Shown here one piece after another: positions 12,820-25,400 of a stretch of 64,000 nucleotides of DNA. The stretch is taken from NCBI RefSeq assembly GCF_030848805.1, contig NC_092364.1:19201447-19265446 (forward strand), written 5' to 3'. The DNA is from Temnothorax longispinosus. Lineage: Eukaryota > Arthropoda > Insecta > Hymenoptera > Formicidae. Made by a program: the position numbers and the translations under genes. Below the pieces are notes generated by a model, which ran no database searches, was not told the origin of the DNA, and was given only the letters and a program-made list of their open reading frames with translations. How positions within the stretch are numbered: position 1 is the stretch's first letter; every line of letters starts with the position of its first letter.

Positions 12820-15800
12820 CTGTCTTAGTTCAAAGGGTGGAGCTCTTATTCGTCCTCTTCCTCTCGGCAAGTTGTCACATTATTAAAGATCATTTTTACG
12901 ATATATCTGCTACATTCGTAATTATTTAACGTCATTTGTAAAAATTGAAAGGACGACAGAGGTTTCTATTTTTTACAATAAAATAAAAGTCTTATTTGCC
13001 ATGGAGGATCTTTTTTGTAACTGCCATAATTCTTCGTTAGTTTTGACAGTAAAAAGATAAAAAAAAACTTTGAATATCGTGCGCCAAGATCATTTAAACG
13101 ACGGGACCAGCAGACACATTTTTTTTCTCGGATCGGTTCTTCGGAAAGAAGTGTCGCAGAACACATCTTGACAGCGTAAAACAGATATAGTGTAATAAAA
13201 GTCGACTTTTTTTTTCCTCGGAGCGTTTACGAGCAAAAAACCTTACGCTGTTATGCTTTAGGTGCCACGTGCGACATAAGCTCAACCAGAGTGCCGGTCC
13301 CCCGATTCTTCCCTATTTGTAAGAAACTGTCGGAAAGTTCGACTCGAGGCCCGAACTCATTATCGCGTCAATAATGTTTACATCCGGGGGACAGTCGTTG
13401 ACGAGATAAACGGCTTAAATGACACGATAAGTGCGGGAGAAGGTAGTTTCTTTCAAATTTTTTTCTCTCCTTTTTTTTAATTAACGTCGTCTGTGTACGT
13501 TGAGATAAGGCACAGGTGAAGCGGATAAGGTTACATTCCTAAGTTGTGATGCGATTCCACGGACGGGCGGATGTTTTACCGTCATTTCGAGTCAATAATA
13601 TGCGAATACGTAATCGTAAAATACACCTTAAGAGATACAAAGAGAAAGACCGTATCGTAATCTCTAGGCAGTATGTGACCGAGATCACCTGCCTCCACAC
13701 TTTATACCTCTCGTCCTGACTCTCGCGACGCCATTAACTTACGCTCGTCGAATTATCAGGTGTCACGGTCGATATTTATTAATTATATCATATTAATCCT
13801 CTCGACCGGAGAGGCGAGCGATTACGGGACGCGTCTCGATAAAACGAGCCAACCGCGCCCGTGCCTCGTTCGAGGATCCTTCACGGCGAGTGGATATGAT
13901 AAACCATCGGATAAGGATCGAGGAGAGTGGCTCTCGAAAAGAGCGGAGAGACTGAGAGAAGGAATGAGAGAACGAGAGGGAATATCGGCGGGAAGAGAGG
14001 AGGCAGGGGGGAGGGGAAAGGAGAACGTGAAACGAGAACGCCGTAGTCGCCCAAATTAAATCCTCGGACGTCGAAGCTGTAGCGGACCGTTTGCTCTGTG
14101 GAGAGGATCGAGGACCAAAAAGATCGAGAAAAAATTTTACGAGGGTCTAACGGGTGGGTTGGGTCGCCCCACGATGTATACGAGGGGGTATATCCCGCCG
14201 CATCCGGACCCATGGGCCATGGTCCGTCCGTCCGACGATGTACAACGTCCGACGTTCCTGCGGCGTTCACGGGACCCCAGGCCGGAGGTTCTGGCGCCGC
14301 GTTGGGCACAAAGTCACTGGGATCTCGTTCGCCTTATCCGTCCCTCCCGCCCGCACATCGCCAGCGCACCGTGCGCGCACCGGCTTCCTCTTCTCTCGCG
14401 TTCCATCGCGGGCCGTATAGGGAGAGTTGTTAAAGTTATATTGCCGGGCGTTAAAGCGACGCGAACGTCGCAAAAACAATATGACTTTATTGCCATCGGC
14501 CGGGACGAAAGGAAAGCTGAAGTGATCGCGCTGGTCTCTCGTGATATTTAGGGATGCGAGCGCCTGGTGTTCGTCAAAGAAACTTGCGACAGTTTCCTGA
14601 ACTGGAAGCTCTGTCGCGAAAGAGACGAGTTAAGTTTTTTATGGAAAGAATAAAAAATGGTCTGAAAACTTTAAGTGTTTCAATGTTCTAATAATTAACT
14701 GTATCATTTTCAGCACGACCAGAACTGAATTATCACTCGAAGACTACGGATCAAAGTGCCACGCAAATTATGCGTTTTTTTTTTTACGACTAAACGACGA
14801 ACGGCGGCTACAGGTAAATTGGTGGTGCAAGAGTGTGTCTTTCCATTCCGCTCCTCGCGCCCACGTGCGCGTTCTTCGCTGTAGCAGGTTTCGAAATATA
14901 TGACCCACCAGCCGGCAGAATCGTCGAACCGGTACGCGCGGTGCGAGCCCGCCGTTTTTGACAACAATTTCCACTTAGTGCCTCCGCGCGAGACATCCGA
15001 GACTCGGGGATTCTCGGGGAACCGTAAGCTCGAATGTTGTACCGGACGTGATGCGGACAAATCTTGCGTCACTACGAGCAATGACGAACCGTCGATTGAT
15101 TCTCTCTATAGAATTTAGTTGAAAAAAAAAATTTTTTTTCAGATGTTAAAAACATGTTAAAAACGTGTGAGGTTTATATTTGCTTTATGTTAAAAATGAG
15201 TGTCAAACTTATCAAGGCTCTCTTTTCTTCCGTCAAACTGACGCTAATTTTATTCAACAAGTTGTTAAACGTTAAGCTCAGTAAAAAAATTAGAAGAATA
15301 TAGAATCGACTTTATGATGATGAATCCCTCTAATCTGCTCTAGCCTCTTATCTTCCCCTCAATCATTCACACCGTCGTGCCTCATTGAGAGTGTGAATAG
15401 ATGCCTCCCCGCGACGAATTATGCGAGGAGCGGCCAAGATGTTTATCATCCGAATGAATTCAGGAGCGCGAAGCCAGGGAGAGGTGTGGCGAAGGGAGAC
15501 GCGGGAGCGCCGCGACTCTCTGACGGTTAGGGTGGTGGTGGGAATGTTCGTCCAAGGTGTTGACACAACGGGAGCGCCGTGAGTGGAGGCGTCGCTACAA
15601 GCAAGCCTCATTCACACCTCCGCCTCTCTCGTTTCTTCTCCTCATCGCGATCCCTTTAACGTTGCCGAAGACCCCACGTTGTTCTTCTCGAACGGCGATG
15701 ATTCCTCGGTACTGTGTTACGCTGTCCGATCGCGATTTGTTACAATTACTCCGAATAAAATGGGACTAAGTTGTGACATTTACAAAGAGTTTAAAAATCA

Positions 15801-18800
15801 TTCATTATATGACTTTTGGATAAGAACATGACGTAATTCTAAATTATTATATGCCGGTTTGATAATACCATCCCGACAATGCTCTTAACTTCTCGTTTAT
15901 TCTACTTTGTCTGCGTCACCAACAAAAGCGGACAGGATTAAAGCAGCAGTCGCAGATTAGCAAACAAATGTCCGATTGTTCATATAATGCGCTTATTCTC
16001 GTGGGCTACATCCGGTCGGAACTCGAAAAGACGGCTCCTCGATGAGCGCTCCTCAAGGAGTAAAGGCGGATTACAAAGTTTAAAGAGCGTTTAAAAAAGA
16101 AAAATCTCACTTATGTCCGTATGCGACATTCGGGCGGCTCCGAGACCGGCCATATCTCTGAGATATCGGCCGATTATTGGTCGACAAGATCGTTCGGGGG
16201 TCTCCGATCGGTGAAATTAGTCGTATTTGTATGCTCATCCAGGCGACGAAGGTGTGGACCACGAGAGGGGCTGAAGGGTGAGTAGGTGGAGCGGAGCGGG
16301 ACCACCCAGTCCGTGTCGGCGGCGCGAGTGTTAGCATAACGCGTGGGCGCCATTCTTTCCTCTTTATCCTCCTCCTTTACCCTCCTCTTACACCCCTTAT
16401 TCCAGATCGACACAAGCCGTGAGCGTTGCCGCGACTTTGTGTCCGCGACGCAGATCACCAGGACCAACCTCTTCAAAAATTGTAACCAATAAGAAACTCG
16501 ATATTTTTTCTCTATTGCCTTCGGCGATTTATAAATATAATATCAGGAAACATGTATTTTATCGCATTAAAATCATACAATCACGATATTCGTTGGGCAA
16601 CATAGTCCTCGAACTTTTTAAATTGTATAAAATATGGAATCTAAAAAAAATGGAATCCAAATATGGAATCCAAAAAGGCCATTAGTGGTGAAATATCTTC
16701 CAAGAGAAATCATTAACAACCAAATTGCAACATAACCAATCCGGGATTGTCTCAACGGATGAATGAATTAAATTCCTTCGAGCAGGTGACAATTTTACGA
16801 AGACAAAAAATATTTTCGCCGCGTGATCTCATGGTGTAACCAGCTCACCGACGCGAAAGATTCGACGACTGCTTTTCATATCTACTATTTCTTCTGCCGG
16901 GAAGAACAGGTGGTACCTTTCAGAGCGCGGAAGATCTCATGAATAATTCCACAAGCCGCAAAGAATAATCGATAACTTTCTAAAGAAATGCGTCACAGCC
17001 GGTGTCAAAGAATGTAGCATTTCCCTCTACAGAGTTGTCACTCGCCGGCGCGGCGGAGGAAACTTCGCGATTACATTTCCACGACAAGATAGATAAACGG
17101 ATAGCGAGAAAACTGAATATTCGTCGCTTTATTTAATGTAGAAGTTACTGAATAGCAAACATTTTTTAATGGTAAGTATATCGAGTGTTACATCATCATA
17201 AATTTTATCTCGCTTCACAAGTTTCGATATACTTTCTATACTGCGAAATTATTTTGCATTAACCGGATTAACGACTTCACACCGTCGTGTATCGGTGATA
17301 CGAAATGTTAAATTACCTCAATTACGCGGGGCACTCTCTTACGAAATTAATAACGATGCTCAAGGCGCGGACGCACGTTCTCGGGCCAATATTAAAATCG
17401 GAGTTAGAGTAATGCGATGACACGCGACGATAGCGTCGATGGCGACGCGCGCCAGGTGATAACTTGGCGTAAACCTGTAATGGGAAACGTCGTGACGGGC
17501 GCGATTTCATACGCGAGTTGTCTCGGCCGGTGGGGTTCGTAGGAGGATCATCTTAACGACCATCTAGATAGGTGACGGTGAAATGATCTGTAAGAAAACC
17601 GGTGGCGAATGATATCCTCCGGCGGCCATTAATCAAAGGACAGGAGCGCTAATGAACCTGCTGGAAATCACGAGCCGGAGAACTGTTTGGTTCCAGCTGC
17701 GCCCCCTCTTCCGTCCGCTCTCCGCGCGCGCGTGTCTTCGTCTTTGAATCCGTGAAACCCCCGGAGGGCAAACGAATTAGTGGCCAAACAAATGAACGCA
17801 AGGGCTCGCGAACATCGAAGTGATTGAGGAGTTTATGGAAAGTTATATTTGCTTCTGAAGGACGCAGCAATAACCGCACATGCTATCAACCAGAGCGAGA
17901 AAGAGAGAAAAAGAAAGAGAGAGAGAGATCGCACGTGCAAATAATTCTACATATTGTAGATATTGCTAGTTTTCCATTCAATTATCCTGAGAAAATTACA
18001 AAAACCTTGTAATGAATCAAGAGATAGCTTTGCACTTGTGGAAAGGCATCGATATTTTTCCTTTTCTCCTCCGATATATTTAATCGGAATTAGCGAAGAT
18101 CGACAATGTAGCTTTATTAAATAGCAAGCCTCCATTATACGCAGGGGCAAAATATCGCGGTCGATTCAAAATTGCATAGGAGGCCGTTCGTTCGACACGC
18201 GCGCCAATTATCCATATGATAGATACAATAAGTCGCGACTGCAATTTGCTTTGTATTATTTGCAGTATTGTTTTCTCCAAAATCCCTTTTTCCCTCCCTC
18301 GCCTTTATCCCAATTACTCCATGCCCTCGGGGCAACCGATCTCCACCATTATCGGATGACACGGCCCGGCGCTTTTATGTTTAATTGATATTTTTCGTAA
18401 CTCCCGAAATCCAATAAAGAGACGCCCGGCAAACAGATATAATTCCAAGCTCGACATCGCTCTCGTTAAAATATTTCTGATGGAAAATATCGCGCGCGGA
18501 TCGATCGATTCAGATTTAAAAGCGGTTTACTCGTCGAAAAACGAAAGGCTTCGATTAATTCGACGCGGAAGTTCCATTACAAATATTTTAGCACGGACTA
18601 TCTCCTGAAGCGTTTCGTTGAAATTAAAAATACCTTATTCTCGTGCTAAATGCATATGGAAATTGTATAATATTGCTGTATTCATTCTTTTATCGCTGAA
18701 GAAAGAATAGTTGTAAATTGGATGTAATAAACTCCTGTTGCCTACCTTCTATTTCCCTGATTTATATTTTTCTCTTCTGCGCCGTCGCGCGTAAAAAAAA

Positions 18801-21800
18801 TTTGGGAACCAGATAACATCTAGAAAAAGCATAAAACCGTAGCCCACTTGAAATGAAACTGCTCGTCCCTTTTCTGTTTTCATGCCGAATAATGTTTCCC
18901 CCGCGAAAGGAAACTCGAATGTATTTTTTTCTCTTTCTCTATTCTCTCCTTCCGCTTCATTCTCGATTTATTGGAACGTGCTGTCCAGGGTTACAACCGA
19001 GCCCCACCGCGGCGCCGAAAATGTTCAGCAAAATTAAATGAACAATTCGTTACGGGAAGTAACGACCTTGCGCACCGCAATGGCCTCTCTTTCTCCCTCG
19101 TGGCCACAAACGGTGGAATTCGTAACGCAACTATATTAATTAATCACTATCTATCTATCCCTTGAGATGCATTTTAGCTTTTCTTAAATAATATTGGCAG
19201 ATCCACGCGCGTGTACGAGAATTATACAAATAGTTGCATCAAATATAGAATATAAAGAAGAAGAAAAAGAATTTACGATAACGAAACAAATCGGACTTTC
19301 TTTTCGGGGGAAGTAACCCGACATATTTTTTCGGAAAAGTGGAACTATAATTTCACAAGTTGTTTGCGGTTGACGTTTTGCGTAAATCGCCGAAAATATT
19401 TTGTGAAATCGAGACCCGAGAGGAAAGGACGCGCGGTTAGAAAGGTCCAAAGAAAGATACGATCTCGTCTTAACGATCGTTTAACGATGGCCGTGCGGTC
19501 CCTGAGTGGCGCCAAGTCTGCGTTTCGCTGCAACACAGTGAGCGCAATTCGAGGACAAGGAGAGGACAGGAAAGGACCGATAAATTTCCCAAAGTCAGTA
19601 CTGCGCTATATATTCCAAGTGTTTTAACTCTAATGCGTCCGTGAAGCAAAAAAATATTAGCGGTAAATTTCCCGCAGGAACTGTTGCGCACAGTTGCGGA
19701 ATTATTTTCGCAGACCTTGCCACGGCATTTTGAAAATTCTCTCTCATTAACACTGGTATATATTTTTATATATGTAGCATAATTTACCAGAAAAAAGCGG
19801 AAGTGCTCCAAGTGGCCGCAAATGTGTGTAGTTTTGGAATAAAAAGTGTCCCAAAAATTGCCATAATTTGTTTCAGCTATAAACTACTTAACTACTACAT
19901 AAATATGTAACGCGCGACATTTTTTAAAGAAAATTCGAAAAAAGAAACTCCGATAGTTTCTAGATATACATTATAAATAAATAAAAAAGTTATATTTTAA
20001 ATATTTCATATAATATAGAGAATCACATTTTAAACATTCCACGCAAAAAAATATAAATCTATTTTTAAAGATGATTCGCAATCAATCTCGGAATAACTTG
20101 TATACTGGATATGATAATTCGCTTCTTCTTGTGGCTACTATGTTGGCGTCACTTACAAATTAACAGCAGACAAGGCTCACCGCAAGATTTACGACGGCGT
20201 CGCCACGTTTTCGACCCTTGAGACGTAAATCCGCTCGTAACGACGCAAAAAAGAGAGCGGATTCATTATTCATATCTAGCAGTGTATATCGTGAAATACT
20301 GTATACGTTTCTACCTGCGCGAATGTTTCCCTTCGGAAGCCAGAGAAGCGGAAGAGGGCCAGTCGAGTCGGAGCAAAACGGGAGAAATGGTTCGAGACAG
20401 GCTAGGGATGTAGCCAACTCGTTAAGGTAAGACAACCGAGCCGATAGCGATCGGCTAATCTTCGCCGTGGTCGCGTTTTTCTGTATTTTCGAGGAAGAGA
20501 CAAACGTGAGCGGAATATTTGTTTTCTTCAAGGTAGCGAGATATGCCAGAGCAATTAAAACTCGTCGGAACCTACTGTGCGACTAATTAATATCTCCTAC
20601 ATAAAATAACTAATATAATACTCTTACAGATCATATTTTATCCATTTATTTTACTCTAAACTTTTTACATTACACATTATTATCTTATAAAATAAGCCAA
20701 TATATCTGACGAAACGTTATTTTCTTCTGAATTATATTAAATTGAAGGATTGTGCAATTATATTTCTCAGCTATATTAGAAACTTTGATAGCTAAACAGT
20801 ATCTGTCAAGAGCATTATAAAGATAAAAAAGATGAGAAACAGCCTCTACAAGCAACGACCAAGATAGATATGTTTATACTCCTGACGTCGCGCGCGGATA
20901 TCAAGCAGAATATCGGGCGATCAACGCCAATGGCGTCGTTAACGCCGAGTTGAAGAGATAACGCAGGTAGACGAGGAAACAAACGAGAGAGGATTAAGAG
21001 GGTGCCGTTTAATTCGAGGGTTCGCTTTCATAACAGCCGATCCCGAAGGAAGGCGTCCGGTCTGTGTAGGAGGAGTCGGTTCGCGGAGCTGTCGACTTGG
21101 TGCGAATGCCCAACACGTATATGCGTGTACGTATATACGTGAATATAATAGCCGAGGCGACGGACCACGAGCGCAGTCGTTAACGAGCATTCGTAGCCGC
21201 ATTAAAACGAAACCTGGATCCTTATCTGTGCAGCGTGACACGATACGCGCGGCTCATGCTCTCCCCCCCTTTACATATACGGTGTGTCCCGGGGTACACA
21301 CACCTTCTCTCGACTCTAGATTCTCGCGTGAGGTTTTCCACCGTCCTCGAGAGCCGATTTTTCCATCACCCGTCGCAATTTTTATATATTAGATTAATGC
21401 AATCTCTAATTATCAAAGCTGTTCTCAACGAAGTAAATTCAAGATTGAGATAAAGAATACGGATTTCGTCATGCATTTACATTTTTTTTCAGACTGAATA
21501 TAAGTGTTAATTTTTACTCGCTTACGTTAATATTCATTCGCTTTGCTATTAAAATGAACGATGTTCTCTGAGTATGACGTCTAAATGTTTGTCCATGTCC
21601 TTGGCGGTAAAGCGTGCGATACATGGAACACCCAGTATACGACGGATACGAAACGACGCGGTCGTCGTCGTGTAATTAGAGCCTAAACTCGATTTAGCTT
21701 AGCGACACACCGGTGTACACAGCGTTCCGAAGCACGCCGCTACAAATGACAAAAACCGCCGACCCTGACACTGAAATATCAACGACGTCTCCCGAATTCA

Positions 21801-22405
21801 TCAGATCGTGCCGCCGCCACGACTTCTCCACACGCCGGCAAAGCGCAGACCGTCATGCGACCGTGGAAAGAAAGAAAATGTACAATAAAAAAGAAGAAAG
21901 AAAGCAGCTAAATGCGTAGGAAGATGTAAAGAAGTTCCTCCACAAGCCCATGATTTGTATACTACGGACTTGATCCTCGAGAATTCGCGGCAAAGCAGGC
22001 GGTATCAAAGAGAAGCTAGAGTTAGCTACGAGAGGAGCTAAATTTACACGCAATTCCGATAGCAAGATACATTCATCGAGATCTCGTTAGAAAGAAATTC
22101 AGAATGGCTCACTGCAACGAAGGCGATAAACGTAAACATGTTGCATTTGACAGGATGAGGTCGGAGGTCGACAGATTTCGACAGGGCGCCTCGCATCCCC
22201 GATCGGCGTGAACGCCGGTTTGCAGCGCGGCCGGTCAGCTCAGACGGGCGCAGCGTGTACGTACTACAAACAATGGCTTTGTTTCCACGCGCAAAACGTG
22301 ATACAACTGTAAAGTAACAAATATCTCGGCGTAGATCGACACGCGATCCGTCCGACGCGTTTAGAGCAGGTTCTTATACAGGGGAAACACATGCGTGCGC
22401 GGTGT

Positions 22406-22408
<3 letters not shown>
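12819..22408. other. Non-coding DNA, no gene recognised
   Basis: GC-rich 13.8-14.5 kb has overlapping frames on both strands. The minus one (13881-14309) has an unusual Gly/Pro/Trp/Tyr composition but no supported splice sites. AT-rich DNA lies at 19.85-20.1 and 20.58-20.83 kb. Confidence 0.5.
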
Positions 22409-22461
<53 letters not shown>

Positions 22462-22470
22462 CGCGTGTGT
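22409..22470. repeat. (GT)n followed by (GC)n and GTGTGT
   Basis: About 22 GT units run directly into six GC units and back to GT. It is a pure alternating purine-pyrimidine tract of about 60 bp. Confidence 0.95.
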
Positions 22471-25400
22471 ATATTGCGCGTTTATAGAAACGCCAGGGGC
22501 TCTTCTCTTAGCGACTGTCATTATATGCGGGTTGTCTGCCTCTAGCAATGTGGCTCTTTACGAATTCAAAGCGGGGAGGAAAAGAGAAAAAGAGAGCAGA
22601 GGTTTGAGCGAAAGGGACAACGAGACCTGTATTAAGTATTTAGTTACGCGAGGAATCTCCATAATGAGCTCCGCTTACTAATTGCACGACGTTCGAGCGT
22701 GTATCTACGCGTTCGTATGTGTGCGTGTGTATATGTGATGTGCATGTACGTGCGCGCGCACGGTGTGTGTTTGGTATTGCTATGATCTCCTCCATCGTGT
22801 ACAACGCGGTCGATTCGAAAGTGGCACGGCGCCATTACAGGGGCCACCGATTTCATGCAGATTAATTCTAGGCAAGACTCCAAATTCAATGAGGTGCCAG
22901 CCGCGAATCCGACGGCTAATGATTCCGCGTTTTGATCACTTATGCATCGGCGATGATGCATGGGCTCGTAACGAAATCAAAGTCGGAGCGCGTTTATATT
23001 CTCGCAATGCACCTGTGATGTATGTAGCGATAAAACGCTTACACGTATAAATGCTGTTTAATTATACGTATATACGCTCCTTTAAATATACACTACTCAT
23101 ATATAGCACACCATTAATCATACACGCTGCATTAAACCTGTGTCATTACACCACCATGTATCAGATAGACATTCTTTGTACTGCAAAATGCAACTATACG
23201 TATATATAAAGAGTTTACGTTTATTAGATTACACCTGTTCTCTCATAGACCCCATAAAATGATACCAGATACGTAATAATGAAAGTGTCGGATAAGTATC
23301 TTTATTCTTTTTTTCCTCCTTGAATATCTCTACGATCTCGACGTATAAAAAAGTTTCTGGCATAACGAGACAATACAACGTATGGAAATAAAAAAAGGAA
23401 TTAATCGTTCCATCGCACTATGGTGCTCATAATCCGCCAAGATAAATAATGTTACACAACAATGAAATAAATGAATATTTTTCACTAATGAAGGTGGCCA
23501 TAAAACCGAGTGGAAGAAGCGCAGTCGTCAACGGCAAATCGTCGTCACGAATCCGTAGACGAGCTCGAATTCCAAACGGAAAAGGCGTACCGGATGTTTG
23601 GGCTCGCCACTTTAAGGACATGTGGCTGGACAGATAGCCATCGGTCTTGAAGCTAATTAGCGACGCGCAGTGCGAACAAGCAGGACAGCCGAGTAGTCGA
23701 CGCACCAAGGAGAAAGAGTGTGCGGATATATAACACGAAAGAAGCGCGGTATCCCCCCGGTGAACGCCCTGCCGTCTTTCTCCTCCTCTCACCTCGTCCT
23801 CTTTACTCCTTGGACGCGCCGAGCACCACCGGGCACCGGGCTGCGCTGGGCACGATCGACGAGCGCACGTCACGAACGATTTCGCGGGTAGATACCGTCG
23901 GCCGACGGTTTCGTCGTTCCTCGTTATTACGCGCATAATTTCTCGGAACCTCGCTCAAGGCGCGGTAAAATTATGCGCGAATGCGGATCACAGCCCTGCC
24001 GTGCGTGCCGGGACCCCGACACGAGTATACGCGTTACAATGTATCGGTACACCTGTACTACGACATTAATCACGTGGTACGGGACATTCCTGTCACGATG
24101 TATACCAGACATTATTCGCGCGCGAGCGAGGCGAAACGGAAAGGCGCCGGGATTATTCGAGAAATATTTAAATTAGACTCGCTTATCGCGTGTCGGCTTA
24201 TATACCTCGCCTTGATTCCCGATCCCGCGCGCCCGTTTGCCAGAGCGAACGCCGAGGAAGATCCTCGCGCGCGATCGTGCGATCGTACTCTTATCGGTGA
24301 TATGAGCGATATTAATATTGGCGTATCAATCCGCCTCATTCATCGGCCCGGAACGAGTCGAGCTTGCGACACTTCTTATCGCAATATCAGAGTGAACGGC
24401 GATGATGGGGAGGTAAGTCTTATAATCAGTGACAGCCAAAAACAATTATAGCGACACACCCGAGTTATTCTTGTAGATATAATGAAAGCAAATAAAGCGT
24501 TTTATCTTTTGTCAAAAAAATTAAATGACGGTCAACTGTACTTAGGTCTTAATTCTGTAACCTTTAACAACAGTTTCATTATATTGTCGTTGCGCAGGTA
24601 TAATATACGGTAAAAAATCTGCGCGATGACAATATAACAATAACGACACTGTAGTTAAGAATTACAGAATAGAGGTATACTGGCAGATATCGTTGTTGAT
24701 TTTCAAAGAGAAGAAAAGAAGAAAATCATAACTTATTTCACCAATAATATTGTAACTCTACTTGACTTTTGTGATTTTCGCTTTTTTGGAGGTGGGAACA
24801 AATGACGGACAAACCACGAAAACCGATCGAATCGTCGTTGAAGAATAGCGAACAAACAAAGCGGTTGATCTGTATAACGGGGCAAAGAATGAAACTCCAA
24901 AGGGATCCTATATGCCGAAAGGAGAGCAGGCGAGAAACGGAGACTCATAAAAAGGGCACTATGCAAGACGATCCCATGTCGCGATGACGACGCCCTGGCG
25001 CCCTGATCCCCGACACCTTCGAATGCGCCTCATAAAACCTATTCTCAGCTGAAATATCTCGGACGGGCTGCCGCTTGATTTTTTTTACCTGCGCGGAGAC
25101 GAGGGGAGATTCGACTCCTGGCAGTTGTAGCATTGCACGCGATAACGCTCCGATGCGATTCCGAGACTATTACAAGACGAGATTCAATTATCGAAATCGT
25201 AAATTCGCTTCGATACATCGCGTATCAAAATGTAACGCTAATGCAACCACACAAAGAGAACGTTTCAATATTACGATCTGATAAGTCCGAGGTGTATTTC
25301 ACCAGGGGAGATCTCGCCGGAGGTAATGTTTCAGTATCATCTAATGATCCTTAATCATTCTAAAGCCATCTTTGACATACGCGAGATAAATTTAATAGTA

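Noticed and set aside
12589..12870. Ser-Leu repeat protein frame
   Set aside because: Translation of the (AG)n microsatellite.
22391..22681. Cys-Val repeat protein frame
   Set aside because: Translation of the (GT)n microsatellite.
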